Counted from the first letter of the stretch, positions 8,899-18,484 are shown. The stretch is DNA of 64,000 bases from Vibrio chagasii (GCF_002954585.1 NZ_MSCI01000003.1:1-64000), one strand, 5' to 3'. Notes: a model not told the origin generated them from the sequence alone. Made by a program: numbers and translations.

Positions 8899-10011
8899 CT
8901 AGCCTCTCCCCTTTCGAATATAGCCACCGGAAACTGCAACAACATGCCCTGAGAGCTCAAGCTCTAAAAGCTGCATCATGACTTCATGCACAGGTATATG
9001 GGTTCTCTGTGCCAAAATATCAACGGGTGTCGCCTCTAATCCTACGTTAGCTAACAGATGTGGAAATGGCAATTGTTCATTTTCCTCCAAGCTTGGCGCA
9101 GGTTCGAATAAATTAGGCTGTTGGTCTATAGACCAGTCTAACAGACTCTTTATTTCAACCAAGACATCTTGAGCACTCTGTACCAAGCAAGCACCAGCTT
9201 TGATTAAGCTATTGCCTCCACGACTCGTTGGGCTATGGATAGAGCCTGGAAGCGCGAATACTTCACGCCCTTGCTCCAAAGCGTAGCGAGCGGTAATTAG
9301 TGAACCACTCTTCTCTGCAGCCTCGATCACCAAGGTTCCTAACGATAAGCCACTAATAATACGATTGCGACGCGGGAAATGTTCAGGTCGCGGTTTGGCA
9401 CTTGGACGAAACTCTGAGATTAGCGCCCCACTTTCACATATCCTAGCCGCGAGGTTTCTGTGTCTCGCAGGATAAATAGAATCCAAGCCAGAGCCTAGCA
9501 CAGCAAAGGTTTCGCCTCCTTTTTCTAACGCACCATCATGAGCATAGCCATCGATACCTAAGGCTAAACCGCTGGTGACAATCAAGCCATTTTGTACAAA
9601 CTCTTTGGCAAATGATTTCGCAGTCTGTAAGCCTTCGATGCTGGCATTACGGCTGCCGACCATAGCAATTTGAGGCTCTATCAGCTTTTCAACATTACCT
9701 TTGACGAAAAGCACTGTGGGTGCTGAAGCTATCTCACTCAGCAATTTAGGATAGTGTAGGCAACTCGGAGTAAGGATGTGATGGTTGGATTGTTTAGCCT
9801 GCCAAGCGAGACAAGCCTCTACCTCTCTTGGGGCTTGATCTCGTAGATAAGCGATTTGTTTAGTTGATAAGCCCAATGCCTGCAGCTGTTGCCCTGAGTA
9901 ACCAACAATGTTTAAAGGAGAATCAACACTCAGTAGGCGAGCAAGACGCTTTCCACCCAGTTGCGGAATAAAGCTTAACGTTAACCAAGCGATCAATTGC
10001 TGTTCATTCAC
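8899..10011 (-). CDS. dprA: DNA-processing protein DprA
   Basis: DprA binds incoming single-stranded DNA during natural transformation and loads RecA. The 370 residues comprise an N-terminal helix-hairpin segment, a Rossmann fold with VGSRNAS (about 117) and SGLALGIDGYAHDGAL (about 146), GSGLDSIYP and the signature FPRRNRIISGLS, then a C-terminal winged-helix-like domain (about 305-370). The ATG overlaps the stop of the LysM gene by four bases (ATGA). Together with comM at 24789 it indicates transformation capacity. Confidence 0.96.
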   Translation of the reverse strand: MNEQQLIAWLTLSFIPQLGGKRLARLLSVDSPLNIVGYSGQQLQALGLSTKQIAYLRDQAPREVEACLAWQAKQSNHHILTPSCLHYPKLLSEIASAPTVLFVKGNVEKLIEPQIAMVGSRNASIEGLQTAKSFAKEFVQNGLIVTSGLALGIDGYAHDGALEKGGETFAVLGSGLDSIYPARHRNLAARICESGALISEFRPSAKPRPEHFPRRNRIISGLSLGTLVIEAAEKSGSLITARYALEQGREVFALPGSIHSPTSRGGNSLIKAGACLVQSAQDVLVEIKSLLDWSIDQQPNLFEPAPSLEENEQLPFPHLLANVGLEATPVDILAQRTHIPVHEVMMQLLELELSGHVVAVSGGYIRKGRG

Positions 10012-10979
10012 TCGCTTCCCTCTTCCGTCACAGCTAGATCCAAAGGAGATATCGCTAGAATGTCATTGCTTACTGGCTTTGAACTTTGAGTGATCAGGGC
10101 GAGGCTAAAATACTCATAAGCTCGAATGACCATAAGGCTGCCCAGTGAGGTACTTGGTAGCTGCACTTTATTACTCGCTGAAGACTCTTTGTAGCTGTAT
10201 TCACCTTGTTTGCCGAACACAACCGCACCACTTTCTCTGAGGGTAAACATGGAGCCTTGGCGAAGATTGTCATGCGAGCCCTTGTTGATCACAACTACCT
10301 GATTTTTCGCACTGTATTGATTACCCTCGAGAGAACCTAAAATATTGGCAAACTGCCCCGCAGCACTGGGAGTTGGATAGAAGGTGGTAGAAAGATTAAC
10401 TTGGTCGACGTCCAGATCTGGCAATACTAGATCGTTAAGCAGAACTTCTTGCAGCTGAGTCTCTATCTGTAAGCTACTGAACTCAGCATCCACTTCTTTT
10501 AAGCGTGCAGTGGCAACTAAGCGCAAAGAAGTGATACTCGCTTGAGGATGCTGCCTTTGATAAGTTTCAACGGCGCGGTAAATACCCCACTTAGGGTGCT
10601 GCTGGTTTCCAGATATGAATAATCGGTCTTCCCCAGACAAGAAGCGTTTTCCATCGCTTGTTCCCAACACTCGTTGCGCCGATTCAATATCTTGTTGCTC
10701 AACCAAGCGATCAGACTGCAAATAAGGCAAAACCAACCCCTCATTGACAGTAGGCACTGCTTTCTTCTCAGAGACACGAATCTTAGGGCTGAGTTTGATA
10801 ACCGGCTTGAGGCTCAACACAGGTTCGCCATTAATCCAAACCAAAGACAGTTTGTCTCCGGGATAAATAAGGTGAGGATTTTCTATCTCTGGGTTCACCT
10901 GCCATAACCTTGGCCACAACCAAGGGCTATCGAGATACATTGCTGAGATATCCCACAAGGTGTCGCCCTTAACCACCAC
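10008..10979 (-). CDS. LysM domain protein, secretion signal cut off by an in-frame stop
   Basis: The frame holds an N-terminal LysM motif (VVKGDTLWDISAMYLDS to YPGDKLSLVW) that binds peptidoglycan, followed by about 260 residues of a family with no known function. The LysM-dprA pairing is common in Vibrionaceae. The problem is the 5' end: upstream codons read on in frame (LTIKRGAPEAYVV) to a TAA at 11016-11018 and beyond it to a perfect signal-peptide start at 11093. As given, translation could start only at GTG 10979 or a nearby codon, yielding a protein without a signal peptide. It is either a recent nonsense mutation or a base error. Confidence 0.8.
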   Translation of the reverse strand: MVVKGDTLWDISAMYLDSPWLWPRLWQVNPEIENPHLIYPGDKLSLVWINGEPVLSLKPVIKLSPKIRVSEKKAVPTVNEGLVLPYLQSDRLVEQQDIESAQRVLGTSDGKRFLSGEDRLFISGNQQHPKWGIYRAVETYQRQHPQASITSLRLVATARLKEVDAEFSSLQIETQLQEVLLNDLVLPDLDVDQVNLSTTFYPTPSAAGQFANILGSLEGNQYSAKNQVVVINKGSHDNLRQGSMFTLRESGAVVFGKQGEYSYKESSASNKVQLPSTSLGSLMVIRAYEYFSLALITQSSKPVSNDILAISPLDLAVTEEGSE

Positions 10980-11015
10980 ATAGGCTTCAGGCGCACCTCG
11001 CTTAATGGTTAAAGG

Positions 11016-11093
11016 TTACTCACTATTTTCTGCCACCACGACAAAAGAAATTGAGGAAAAAACAAGCGATAAAGTGGAGTAAACATGACGCAT
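11016..11093 (-). pseudogene. Orphaned signal-peptide start of the LysM gene
   Basis: ATG at 11093 opens a 25-codon frame, MRHVYSTLSLVFSSISF followed by VVVAENSE and TAA. It has a basic start, a hydrophobic core and an AxA-like end typical of a Sec signal peptide. It is in exact frame (38 codons) with GTG 10979 of the LysM gene. The stop differs by one base from CAA, GAA or AAA, so the original gene very likely ran 11093 to 10008, 361 residues. Confidence 0.72.
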
Positions 11094-11222
11094 GACCTAG
11101 CTTCCTTGGTCTGTATATTTGGAGAATTACCATCAGGATGCTGTCATTTGACCTCTAAAATGTCTAGAATTGAGCCAACAAGGTTAAAGCTGTTTCGGCA
11201 CAGTTCAATATTTCGAGTGTAT

Positions 11223-11738
11223 ATGTCTGTATTACAAGTATTAACATTACCAGATGATCGTCTACGTACCGTGGCGAAACCGGTAAAAGAAGTTACCCCA
11301 GAGATTCAAAAGTTCGTTGATGACATGATTGAAACCATGTACGACGAAGAAGGTATCGGCCTTGCGGCAACGCAGGTAGATTTCCACCAGCGTATCGTAG
11401 TCATTGATATTTCAGAAACGCGTGATGAACCAATGGTTCTTATCAACCCTGAAATTATCGAGAAGCGCGGCGAAGATGGTATCGAAGAAGGTTGTCTATC
11501 TGTACCTGGCGCTAGAGCTCTAGTACCTCGCGCTGCAGAAGTAACGGTTAAAGCACTAGACCGTGACGGCAACGAATTCACCTTCGACGCTGATGACCTT
11601 CTGGCTATCTGTGTTCAGCACGAGCTTGACCACCTAGAAGGCAAGTTATTTGTTGATTACCTATCGCCACTTAAGCGTAAACGTATTCAAGATAAGCTAG
11701 CGAAAATCAAACGCTTCAATGAGAAGCAAGGCAAATAA
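11223..11738 (+). CDS. def: Peptide deformylase
   Basis: Removes the formyl group from the N-terminal methionine of new proteins, using Fe2+. The 171-residue protein has the three family motifs: GIGLAATQV (motif 1), EGCLSVPG (motif 2, cysteine ligand) and QHELDHLEGKLF (motif 3, HExxH metal site). ATG 11223 (MSVLQVLTLPDDRLR) is chosen from family alignment; the frame is open back to 11085 but that part overlaps the divergent LysM start. Followed after 35 bases by fmt, which adds the formyl group Def removes. Confidence 0.97.
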   Translation: MSVLQVLTLPDDRLRTVAKPVKEVTPEIQKFVDDMIETMYDEEGIGLAATQVDFHQRIVVIDISETRDEPMVLINPEIIEKRGEDGIEEGCLSVPGARALVPRAAEVTVKALDRDGNEFTFDADDLLAICVQHELDHLEGKLFVDYLSPLKRKRIQDKLAKIKRFNEKQGK

Positions 11739-11773
11739 TCGCAGCTATTAGTAAATTAAGAAGGAAGCCTACC

Positions 11774-12721
11774 TTGAGTCAGTCTTTAAGAATTGTCTTC
11801 GCAGGTACTCCGGATTTCGCCGCCCGTCACTTGGCGGCGTTGTTGTCTTCGGAGCATGAAGTAATTGCGGTTTATACTAACCCAGATCGCCCTGCAGGCC
11901 GCGGAAAAAAACTATCTGCGCCACCAGTAAAACAACTCGCACTTGAGCACGAAATTCCGGTTTATCAACCAGAGAACTTCAAGTCAGATGAGGCTAAGCA
12001 AGAATTGGCAGCCCTTAATGCCGATATTATGGTAGTGGTCGCTTATGGTATGTTGCTACCACAGGTGGTACTTGATACACCTCGCTTAGGTTGTATCAAT
12101 GTACATGGCTCTATCCTACCGCGCTGGCGTGGTGCTGCTCCGATCCAACGCTCTATCTGGGCAGGTGATAAAGAAACTGGCGTTACGATCATGCAGATGG
12201 ATATCGGCCTAGACACAGGTAACATGCTGAGTATCGCGACGTTACCAATCGAAGCAACAGATACTAGTGCATCGATGTACGAGAAGTTAGCGGGCCTTGG
12301 CCCTGACGCTCTAGTTGAGTGTTTAGCCGACATCGCTTCAGGTAAAGCAGTCGCTGAAAAGCAAGACGATGAGCTTGCGAACTATGCGAAGAAGCTAAGC
12401 AAAGAAGAAGCACGTATCAACTGGAGTGATGACGCGGCTCATATTGAGCGCTGCGTTCGTGCTTTTAACCCATGGCCAATGAGCCACTTTGAAGCTGCAG
12501 AAAACAGCATCAAGGTATGGCAAAGCCGTGTGGCAGAGCAAACCTCTGATAAGCCTGCAGGTACCATTCTGCAAGCCGATAAAACTGGTATCTATGTAGC
12601 AACAGGGCAAGGTGTACTTGTTCTTGAACAGCTACAAGTTCCAGGCAAAAAAGCCATGTCAGTTCAGGATATCTTGAACTCTCGTGCAAGCTGGTTTGAA
12701 GTTGGAACTCAACTTTCTTAA
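11774..12721 (+). CDS. fmt: Methionyl-tRNA formyltransferase
   Basis: Transfers formyl from 10-formyl-THF to Met-tRNAfMet. The 315 residues include the N-terminal formyltransferase core with AGTPDFAA, the folate-site segment NVHGSILPRWRGAAPIQ (catalytic Asn-His about 108-110) and GVTIMQMDIGLDTG, then a C-terminal barrel that holds the tRNA. Translation appears to start at TTG 11774, preceded by AAGGAAG. It sits in the common def-fmt-rsmB cluster. Confidence 0.97.
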   Translation: MSQSLRIVFAGTPDFAARHLAALLSSEHEVIAVYTNPDRPAGRGKKLSAPPVKQLALEHEIPVYQPENFKSDEAKQELAALNADIMVVVAYGMLLPQVVLDTPRLGCINVHGSILPRWRGAAPIQRSIWAGDKETGVTIMQMDIGLDTGNMLSIATLPIEATDTSASMYEKLAGLGPDALVECLADIASGKAVAEKQDDELANYAKKLSKEEARINWSDDAAHIERCVRAFNPWPMSHFEAAENSIKVWQSRVAEQTSDKPAGTILQADKTGIYVATGQGVLVLEQLQVPGKKAMSVQDILNSRASWFEVGTQLS

Positions 12722-12810
12722 CCGCTTTAAAGCTGCCATAACGCAGCTTAGAAAACCTTTACGAGGGCAGAGATGCCCTCATGTATTTAAATAAATATTC
12801 GGTACCCCTC

Positions 12811-14091
12811 ATGAATGTTCGCGCTGCTGCTGCAAATGTCCTATTTCAAGTTGTCGATAAAGGCCACTCTCTTTCACACGCTCTCCCTGCGGCTCAAAAA
12901 ACGATCCGCCCGCGAGACCACGCTCTACTGCAAGAGATTTGCTACGGCGCACTTCGTTACCTGCCTCGTCTAGAGTCAATCGCTAACGAACTGATGGAAA
13001 ACCCGCTTAAAGGTAAAAAGCGTGTATTCCACCACCTGATTCTGGTAGGCATTTACCAACTAAGCTTCATGCGCATCCCTTCGCATGCAGCTGTTGCGGA
13101 AACGGTTGAGGGCACCAAAACACTGCGCGGTCCAAGCCTAAGTGGTTTGATCAACGCAGTATTACGTAGCTACCTACGTGACCAAGAAGAGCTGGATGAA
13201 AAAGCCGTTAGCCACAACGCGGGCAAATACGGGCACCCAAGCTGGATTCTAAAAATGCTTCAAGAGAGCTACCCAGATCAATGGGAGCAATTGATTGAAG
13301 CCAACAACAGCAAGGCACCAATGTGGCTGCGTGTAAACCGCCAACACCACACTCGTGACGAGTATGTTGAACTGCTTAAAAACGAAAACATTGAATACAC
13401 CCTGCACTCAGAAGCAGCGGATGCAATAAAATTGGCTTCACCTTGTGATGTAACTTTATTGCCAGGCTTCGACAAAGGTTGGGTTTCAGTACAGGACGCA
13501 GCGGCTCAGCTTTCGGTTGATTACCTAACACCAAAAGACGGTGAGCTGATCCTAGACTGTTGTGCAGCACCAGGCGGCAAGACAGCGCATATTCTTGAGC
13601 ACACTAACGACACTGAAGTGGTTGCGATTGACTGTGATGTTAAACGCCTAGACCGCGTTTACGATAACCTTGAACGTCTACAACTGCGTGCCGACGTAAT
13701 TTGTGGCGATGCTCGCTACCCTGAAGAGTGGTGGATGGGCGATAAGTTCGACCGTATCCTACTTGATGCGCCTTGTTCTGCGACTGGCGTAATCCGCCGT
13801 CACCCAGACATCAAATGGCTGCGTCGTGCATCGGATATAGAAGCACTAGCGGAACTGCAAAGTGAGATCATGGATGCAATGTGGCGCCAGCTGAAAGAAG
13901 GCGGCACCATGGTTTACGCAACATGTTCTATCACACCACAAGAGAACGTTCTGCAGGTGAAAGCATTCCTAGAACGTACTGAGAACGCAACGCTAGTTGG
14001 GTCTGATATCGAAAATCCGGGTCGTCAAATACTGCCTGGTGAAGAAGATATGGATGGCTTCTACTACGCAGTTCTAGTAAAACAGGCATAA
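12811..14091 (+). CDS. rsmB: 16S rRNA (cytosine-967-C5)-methyltransferase RsmB
   Basis: Methylates C967 of 16S rRNA with S-adenosylmethionine. The 426-residue form has an N-terminal NusB-like RNA-binding domain (about 1-140) and a C-terminal NOL1/NOP2/Sun methyltransferase domain: CCAAPGGKTAHILE binds SAM, DAPCSATGVIRRHPDIKW carries one catalytic cysteine and YATCSITPQEN the second. I prefer ATG 12811 (MNVRAAAANVL) from family alignment. ATG 12781 is in frame, but it directly abuts a 7-bp hairpin (12763-12780) and has no ribosome site; neither start is strong. Confidence 0.93.
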   Translation: MNVRAAAANVLFQVVDKGHSLSHALPAAQKTIRPRDHALLQEICYGALRYLPRLESIANELMENPLKGKKRVFHHLILVGIYQLSFMRIPSHAAVAETVEGTKTLRGPSLSGLINAVLRSYLRDQEELDEKAVSHNAGKYGHPSWILKMLQESYPDQWEQLIEANNSKAPMWLRVNRQHHTRDEYVELLKNENIEYTLHSEAADAIKLASPCDVTLLPGFDKGWVSVQDAAAQLSVDYLTPKDGELILDCCAAPGGKTAHILEHTNDTEVVAIDCDVKRLDRVYDNLERLQLRADVICGDARYPEEWWMGDKFDRILLDAPCSATGVIRRHPDIKWLRRASDIEALAELQSEIMDAMWRQLKEGGTMVYATCSITPQENVLQVKAFLERTENATLVGSDIENPGRQILPGEEDMDGFYYAVLVKQA

Positions 14092-14096
14092 CAAGT

Positions 14097-14140
14097 AACA
14101 GCGGCTAAGAATTTTATTTCTTAGCCGCTGTTTCTTTCTG
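14097..14140 (+). terminator. Terminator after rsmB
   Basis: A strong inverted repeat, AACAGCGGCTAAGAA / TTCTTAGCCGCTGTT, is followed by TTCTTTCT. It separates def-fmt-rsmB from trkA. Confidence 0.82.
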
Positions 14141-14201
14141 GTGCACTATCAAAGCAAAATGAGAGCACTAGAATTACAACGGCAAAAATAAGAGAAAGGC
14201 T

Positions 14202-15578
14202 ATGAAGATCATTATCCTAGGTGCTGGACAAGTAGGCGGTACCCTTGCTGAAAACCTAGTGGGTGAAAACAATGACATCACGATCGTCGACCGTAATGCC
14301 GACCGACTGCGTGAACTTCAAGATAAATATGACCTTAGGGTTGTAAACGGCTATGCCAGCCACCCAAACACATTACGTGAAGCGGGTGCGCAAGATGCCG
14401 ACATGCTAGTTGCAGTAACCAACATGGATGAAACCAACATGGCCGCGTGTCAGGTTGCCTTCTCTCTTTTTAATACGCCAAACCGAATTGCACGTATTCG
14501 TTCTCCAGAATATCTAGAAGAGAAAGAAGCGCTGTTCAAATCAGGTGCAATTCCTGTCGATCACCTGATCGCACCAGAAGAACTGGTGACCAGCTACATT
14601 GAGCGTTTGATTCAATACCCAGGCGCACTACAAGTGGTGAGCTTCGCAGAACAGAAGGTCAGCCTAGTGGCGGTAAAAGCCTACTACGGTGGTCCACTGG
14701 TTGGTAATGCCCTATCTGCTTTGCGTGAGCACATGCCACACATCGATACACGTGTGGCGGCTATCTTCCGTCAAGGTCGCCCTATTCGCCCACAAGGCAC
14801 CACCATCATTGAAGCCGATGATGAAGTGTTCTTTGTAGCGGCAAGTAACCATATCCGCTCAGTAATGAGTGAGCTACAGCGCCTAGAAAAACCGTACCGC
14901 CGCATCATGATTGTTGGTGGTGGTAACATCGGTGCAAGCCTAGCGAAACGCCTTGAGCAGAGCTACAGCATCAAGCTTATCGAGCGTAGCTACACACGTG
15001 CAGAGAAGCTATCTGAAGAATTAGAAAACACCATCGTATTCTGTGGTGATGCAGCAGACCAAGAGCTACTCACCGAAGAGAACATCGATCAGGTTGATGT
15101 ATTCATTGCCCTAACCAATGAAGATGAAACCAACATCATGTCGGCAATGCTGGCTAAGCGTATGGGTGCCAAAAAAGTAATGGTACTGATTCAGCGCGGT
15201 GCTTACGTCGACCTTGTGCAAGGTGGTGTGATTGACATTGCAATCTCCCCACAACAAGCGACCATTTCTGCGCTACTTACTCACGTTCGTCGTGCTGATA
15301 TTGTTAACGTATCTTCTCTACGTCGCGGTGCTGCTGAGGCTATCGAAGCGATTGCCCACGGTGACGAAACCACATCGAAAGTCGTTGGTCGAGCGATTGG
15401 CGATATAAAACTACCACCGGGTACCACCATTGGTGCCATTGTTCGCGGAGAAGAGGTGCTGATCGCGCACGATAGAACCGTGATCGAACAAGATGACCAC
15501 GTTGTAATGTTCCTAGTAGACAAGAAATACGTGCCTGATGTTGAGTCTCTTTTCCAACCGAGTCCGTTCTTCTTGTAG
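14202..15578 (+). CDS. trkA: Trk potassium uptake regulatory protein TrkA
   Basis: This cytoplasmic NAD-binding subunit gates the TrkH potassium channel. The 458 residues are two RCK repeats, each a Rossmann fold (GAGQVGGTLAENL at about 7, GGGNIGASLAKRL at about 239) plus a TrkA-C domain, the normal duplicated proteobacterial layout. The start follows AGAGAAAGG. It is followed by trkH after 48 bases, so both parts of the transporter are made together. Confidence 0.97.
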   Translation: MKIIILGAGQVGGTLAENLVGENNDITIVDRNADRLRELQDKYDLRVVNGYASHPNTLREAGAQDADMLVAVTNMDETNMAACQVAFSLFNTPNRIARIRSPEYLEEKEALFKSGAIPVDHLIAPEELVTSYIERLIQYPGALQVVSFAEQKVSLVAVKAYYGGPLVGNALSALREHMPHIDTRVAAIFRQGRPIRPQGTTIIEADDEVFFVAASNHIRSVMSELQRLEKPYRRIMIVGGGNIGASLAKRLEQSYSIKLIERSYTRAEKLSEELENTIVFCGDAADQELLTEENIDQVDVFIALTNEDETNIMSAMLAKRMGAKKVMVLIQRGAYVDLVQGGVIDIAISPQQATISALLTHVRRADIVNVSSLRRGAAEAIEAIAHGDETTSKVVGRAIGDIKLPPGTTIGAIVRGEEVLIAHDRTVIEQDDHVVMFLVDKKYVPDVESLFQPSPFFL

Positions 15579-15626
15579 TCTTGTTCTCATAAGTCTTCAC
15601 GTAACAACGCGCTTAGGCATTAAGCT

Positions 15627-17072
15627 ATGGTCAATTTTCGTCCGATATTATTAGTGATAGGGTTAGTGTTATCAAAACTGGCCCTTTTCATGTACATCCC
15701 AACACTAGTGGCCTTCTTTACTGGCACAGGTGGTTTTCTCGAATTCGGTCAATCAGTGGTGATCACGCACATCGTGGCGTTCATCTGCTTGAGTTTAGGC
15801 CGCTCTGCTAAGTTCAGACTTGGGGTGCGGGATATGTTCCTGATCACCTCCCTGGTATGGACAATAGCCAGTGCCTTCGCTGCGCTGCCGTTCGTATTCA
15901 TAAACCACATCAGCTTTACTGACGCTTACTTTGAAACCATGTCGGGGATTACCACGACAGGTTCAACAGTATTGAGTGGCTTAGACGGCATGGCACCAAG
16001 CATCCTACTGTGGCGCTCGATATTGCAATGGCTTGGCGGCATTGGCTTCATCGTAATGGCGGTGGCGGTACTGCCGATGCTTAACGTCGGTGGTATGCGC
16101 CTATTCCAAACTGAATCTTCCGACTGGTCCGATAAAAGCAGCCCACGAGCAAAAACAGTCGCCAAGAACATCGTAGCAGTTTATCTAGTATTAACGGGCT
16201 TATGCCTAGTGAGCTACCTGTTTGCAGGCATGAGCGTGTTTGATGCCATCAACCACTCGTTTACCACACTATCGACTGGCGGTTACTCAACCTCAGACGG
16301 TTCGATGAACCACTTCTCGAACAGCGCTCACTGGGTTGGCACAGTGTTCATGTTCCTTGGTGGCTTACCATTCCTACTTTTCGTTAGCGCACTGCGTGGT
16401 AGAAAACTGTCTATCCTCTACAAAGATGCTCAAGTGAAAGGCTTCACCTACCTGTTTTTATTCACCAGCGCGGTAATTTCAGCATGGCTAGTAGTGAGAG
16501 ATGGCTACACCGTTTTGGATGCACTGCGTGTTTCTATGTTCAACATCGTATCCGTGGTCACCACTACCGGTTTTGGTTTGGAAGACTTCACAGCATGGGG
16601 CGCACTACCAACCACCTTGTTTGCCTTCTTGATGATGGCTGGCGCATGTTCAGGCTCAACCTCGGGCGGCATCAAGATATTCCGCTTCCAGATAGCGATG
16701 ACGATGCTTCACAAACAGATGATGAAGTTGATTCACCCATCAGGCGTATTTGTTCAACGCTACAATCAACGTCCTGTGAGCGACGATATCGTGCGCTCAT
16801 TGGTAGCATTTGGTTTGATGTTCTTTATTACGATTATCTTGATCGCTGGCGGTTTGAGTGCGATGGGATTGGACCCAATCACCAGTATCTCTGGTGCAGT
16901 GACTGCAGTTGCTAACGTGGGTCCGGGAATGGGTAGTGTTATTGGTCCAACAGGTAACTTTGCTCCACTGCCAGACGGCGCTAAATGGTTACTAAGCTTC
17001 GGCATGTTGATGGGAAGACTCGAGATCCTGACGCTTATCGTTTTATTCTTCCCAGCCTTCTGGCGACGCTAG
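15627..17072 (+). CDS. trkH: Trk potassium uptake transmembrane protein TrkH
   Basis: This integral inner-membrane potassium channel subunit of 481 residues forms four M1-P-M2 units. Pore-loop segments are visible as TMSGITTTGSTVLSG, TTLSTGGYSTSDGS, VTTTGFGLEDF and VANVGPGMGSVIG, the expected four selectivity-filter regions. It works with TrkA encoded just upstream. Confidence 0.97.
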   Translation: MVNFRPILLVIGLVLSKLALFMYIPTLVAFFTGTGGFLEFGQSVVITHIVAFICLSLGRSAKFRLGVRDMFLITSLVWTIASAFAALPFVFINHISFTDAYFETMSGITTTGSTVLSGLDGMAPSILLWRSILQWLGGIGFIVMAVAVLPMLNVGGMRLFQTESSDWSDKSSPRAKTVAKNIVAVYLVLTGLCLVSYLFAGMSVFDAINHSFTTLSTGGYSTSDGSMNHFSNSAHWVGTVFMFLGGLPFLLFVSALRGRKLSILYKDAQVKGFTYLFLFTSAVISAWLVVRDGYTVLDALRVSMFNIVSVVTTTGFGLEDFTAWGALPTTLFAFLMMAGACSGSTSGGIKIFRFQIAMTMLHKQMMKLIHPSGVFVQRYNQRPVSDDIVRSLVAFGLMFFITIILIAGGLSAMGLDPITSISGAVTAVANVGPGMGSVIGPTGNFAPLPDGAKWLLSFGMLMGRLEILTLIVLFFPAFWRR

Positions 17073-17098
17073 TTACCCAAATACTTAAGGATATAGAG

Positions 17099-17674
17099 AT
17101 GAAATCATACCTACTTATCGCAAGCGCACTGCTGAGCAGTTCGGCATTGGCCGATCAGATGGTGACTCTGCAAGATGGCAAACAGATATTGCTGAAAGAT
17201 GATTTCACGTGGCAATACGTGGTACCACAGCAGCAAACAAAAGAAGCAGTAACATCAAAGAGCACGGTGCCTGTTGCTGCCGCACCTGTTGTCGCCGTTC
17301 CGATTGCAACGAATGTGCAAGGTACGACGATTGTTGTAGATAGCAAGAAGCCAAGCCTACAGCTGTCACAATCAGGGGTTGATGTGGTACTCGGTGCTAG
17401 CCACTATGAAGATGGTGAGCTTATTATCCCAACGGCGATTACCAATCAAAGCACACAAGCTGTGATCTTGGTGTCGGTAAAGCTCGACCTGTATTCTGCC
17501 AGCGGTGAGCTTTTAGAAGAGAAGACGGTCGCCGTTTGGAAATCAATCAAGCGTATGGCAAATACCTACCTTCGACCAAAAACGGATTCTGAAGGCACCC
17601 CTATCAAGCTAGAGGTTGAGCAACATCCTGAGTACCAAATTAAAGCAGAAATCGTTGAAGTACTGACTCGCTAA
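17099..17674 (+). CDS. DUF3157 family exported protein
   Basis: The 191-residue protein starts with a clear Sec signal peptide (MKSYLLIASALLSSSALA) and is predicted periplasmic. A short motif MVTLQDGKQILLKDDFTW follows, then an Ala/Val/Thr-rich linker (about 45-75) and a beta-rich domain. I recognise it as DUF3157-like, with no known function. The ATG at 17099 lies 26 bases after trkH, so it may be expressed from the trk transcript. Its stop overlaps the converging TrhA-like gene by 4 bases. Confidence 0.8.
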   Translation: MKSYLLIASALLSSSALADQMVTLQDGKQILLKDDFTWQYVVPQQQTKEAVTSKSTVPVAAAPVVAVPIATNVQGTTIVVDSKKPSLQLSQSGVDVVLGASHYEDGELIIPTAITNQSTQAVILVSVKLDLYSASGELLEEKTVAVWKSIKRMANTYLRPKTDSEGTPIKLEVEQHPEYQIKAEIVEVLTR

Positions 17675-18324
17675 ACCGGAGTCACATACAGATAGATCGC
17701 GAAGAAGTGGCAAGCGCAGCCCGCCAATACAAACAAGTGCCAGATGGCATGATTGTAAGGGATGCGTTTTGCTACGTAGAAAATCACACCTAACGAGTAA
17801 ATCACGCCACCGAGTGCTAGTAGCACCAAGCCGCCCATCTCAATATTCATCGCCAGTTGATACACCACGATCAATGACAACCAGCCCATAGCTAGGTAAG
17901 TCACCAATGACAAGCGCTTAAATCGGTAGACGAAGGCTATCTTCATAATGATGCCGGCCAGCGCAATTCCCCAAATCACCGCCATCAATCCAATGGCTAA
18001 TGGCGTTCTTAAGCTAACCAGTAAGAATGGTGTGTAGCTGCCCGCGATCAGTAAGTAAATCGCGCAGTGATCGAGAGTTTTCAGCAGACGTTTGGTTTTC
18101 TCGGTGGTGATAGAGTGGTAAAGCGTAGAAGCAAGAAACAGCAGAATAATACTGCTGCCATACACCGCCATACTGGCAATCGTCAGTGTGTCGGCTTGAT
18201 GGTCAAACGCACGGATCAGTAGCAGGATTAGACCAACCACGCCAAGTACAACGCCTAAGCCATGGGTTATCGCATTGGCGCGTTCTTCGATGTCACTGTA
18301 TTCGCTCGCCGATGATGCAGACAT
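17671..18324 (-). CDS. trhA: Haemolysin III / PAQR family membrane protein
   Basis: The 217-residue protein has seven hydrophobic segments and the family markers of YqfA/TrhA: ERANAITHGLG near the N terminus, STLYHSI, DHCAIYLLIAGSYTPF and the C-terminal HAIWHLFVLAG. The conserved His/Asp residues form a metal site in PAQR proteins. The E. coli homologue is linked to membrane-energetics homeostasis; actual haemolysis is unlikely. It is convergent with the DUF3157 gene and probably monocistronic. Confidence 0.88.
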   Translation of the reverse strand: MSASSASEYSDIEERANAITHGLGVVLGVVGLILLLIRAFDHQADTLTIASMAVYGSSIILLFLASTLYHSITTEKTKRLLKTLDHCAIYLLIAGSYTPFLLVSLRTPLAIGLMAVIWGIALAGIIMKIAFVYRFKRLSLVTYLAMGWLSLIVVYQLAMNIEMGGLVLLALGGVIYSLGVIFYVAKRIPYNHAIWHLFVLAGCACHFFAIYLYVTPV

Positions 18325-18454
18325 GATTATCCTACTAGAGTAAATGTTCGATAACGCTAGTATTACACATTAAGAGTACACGTGTAAGCTTAAATTTTTA
18401 TGACATGTAGAACCTAAAGAGATCGGAGACAACCGATACCTTAAGCATCATTTA

Positions 18455-18484
18455 TTTAGAAAGCACTAAGACGCGCTTTCTAAA
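18455..18484 (-). terminator. Hairpin overlapping the end of the Spo0M-like gene
   Basis: The arms TTTAGAAAGC / GCTTTCTAAA flank the stop codon of the Spo0M-like gene, which lies in the loop. The tail (TAAATAAATG) is only partly T-rich, so it may be a terminator or simply a 3'-end stabiliser. Confidence 0.5.

Noticed and set aside
11085..11222. N-terminal extension of Def
   Set aside because: The extra residues do not belong to the deformylase family and overlap the divergent LysM signal-peptide region.
16484..16915. 143-codon plus-strand frame inside trkH
   Set aside because: Out-of-frame shadow of trkH, rich in Cys, Arg and His with no recognisable domain.
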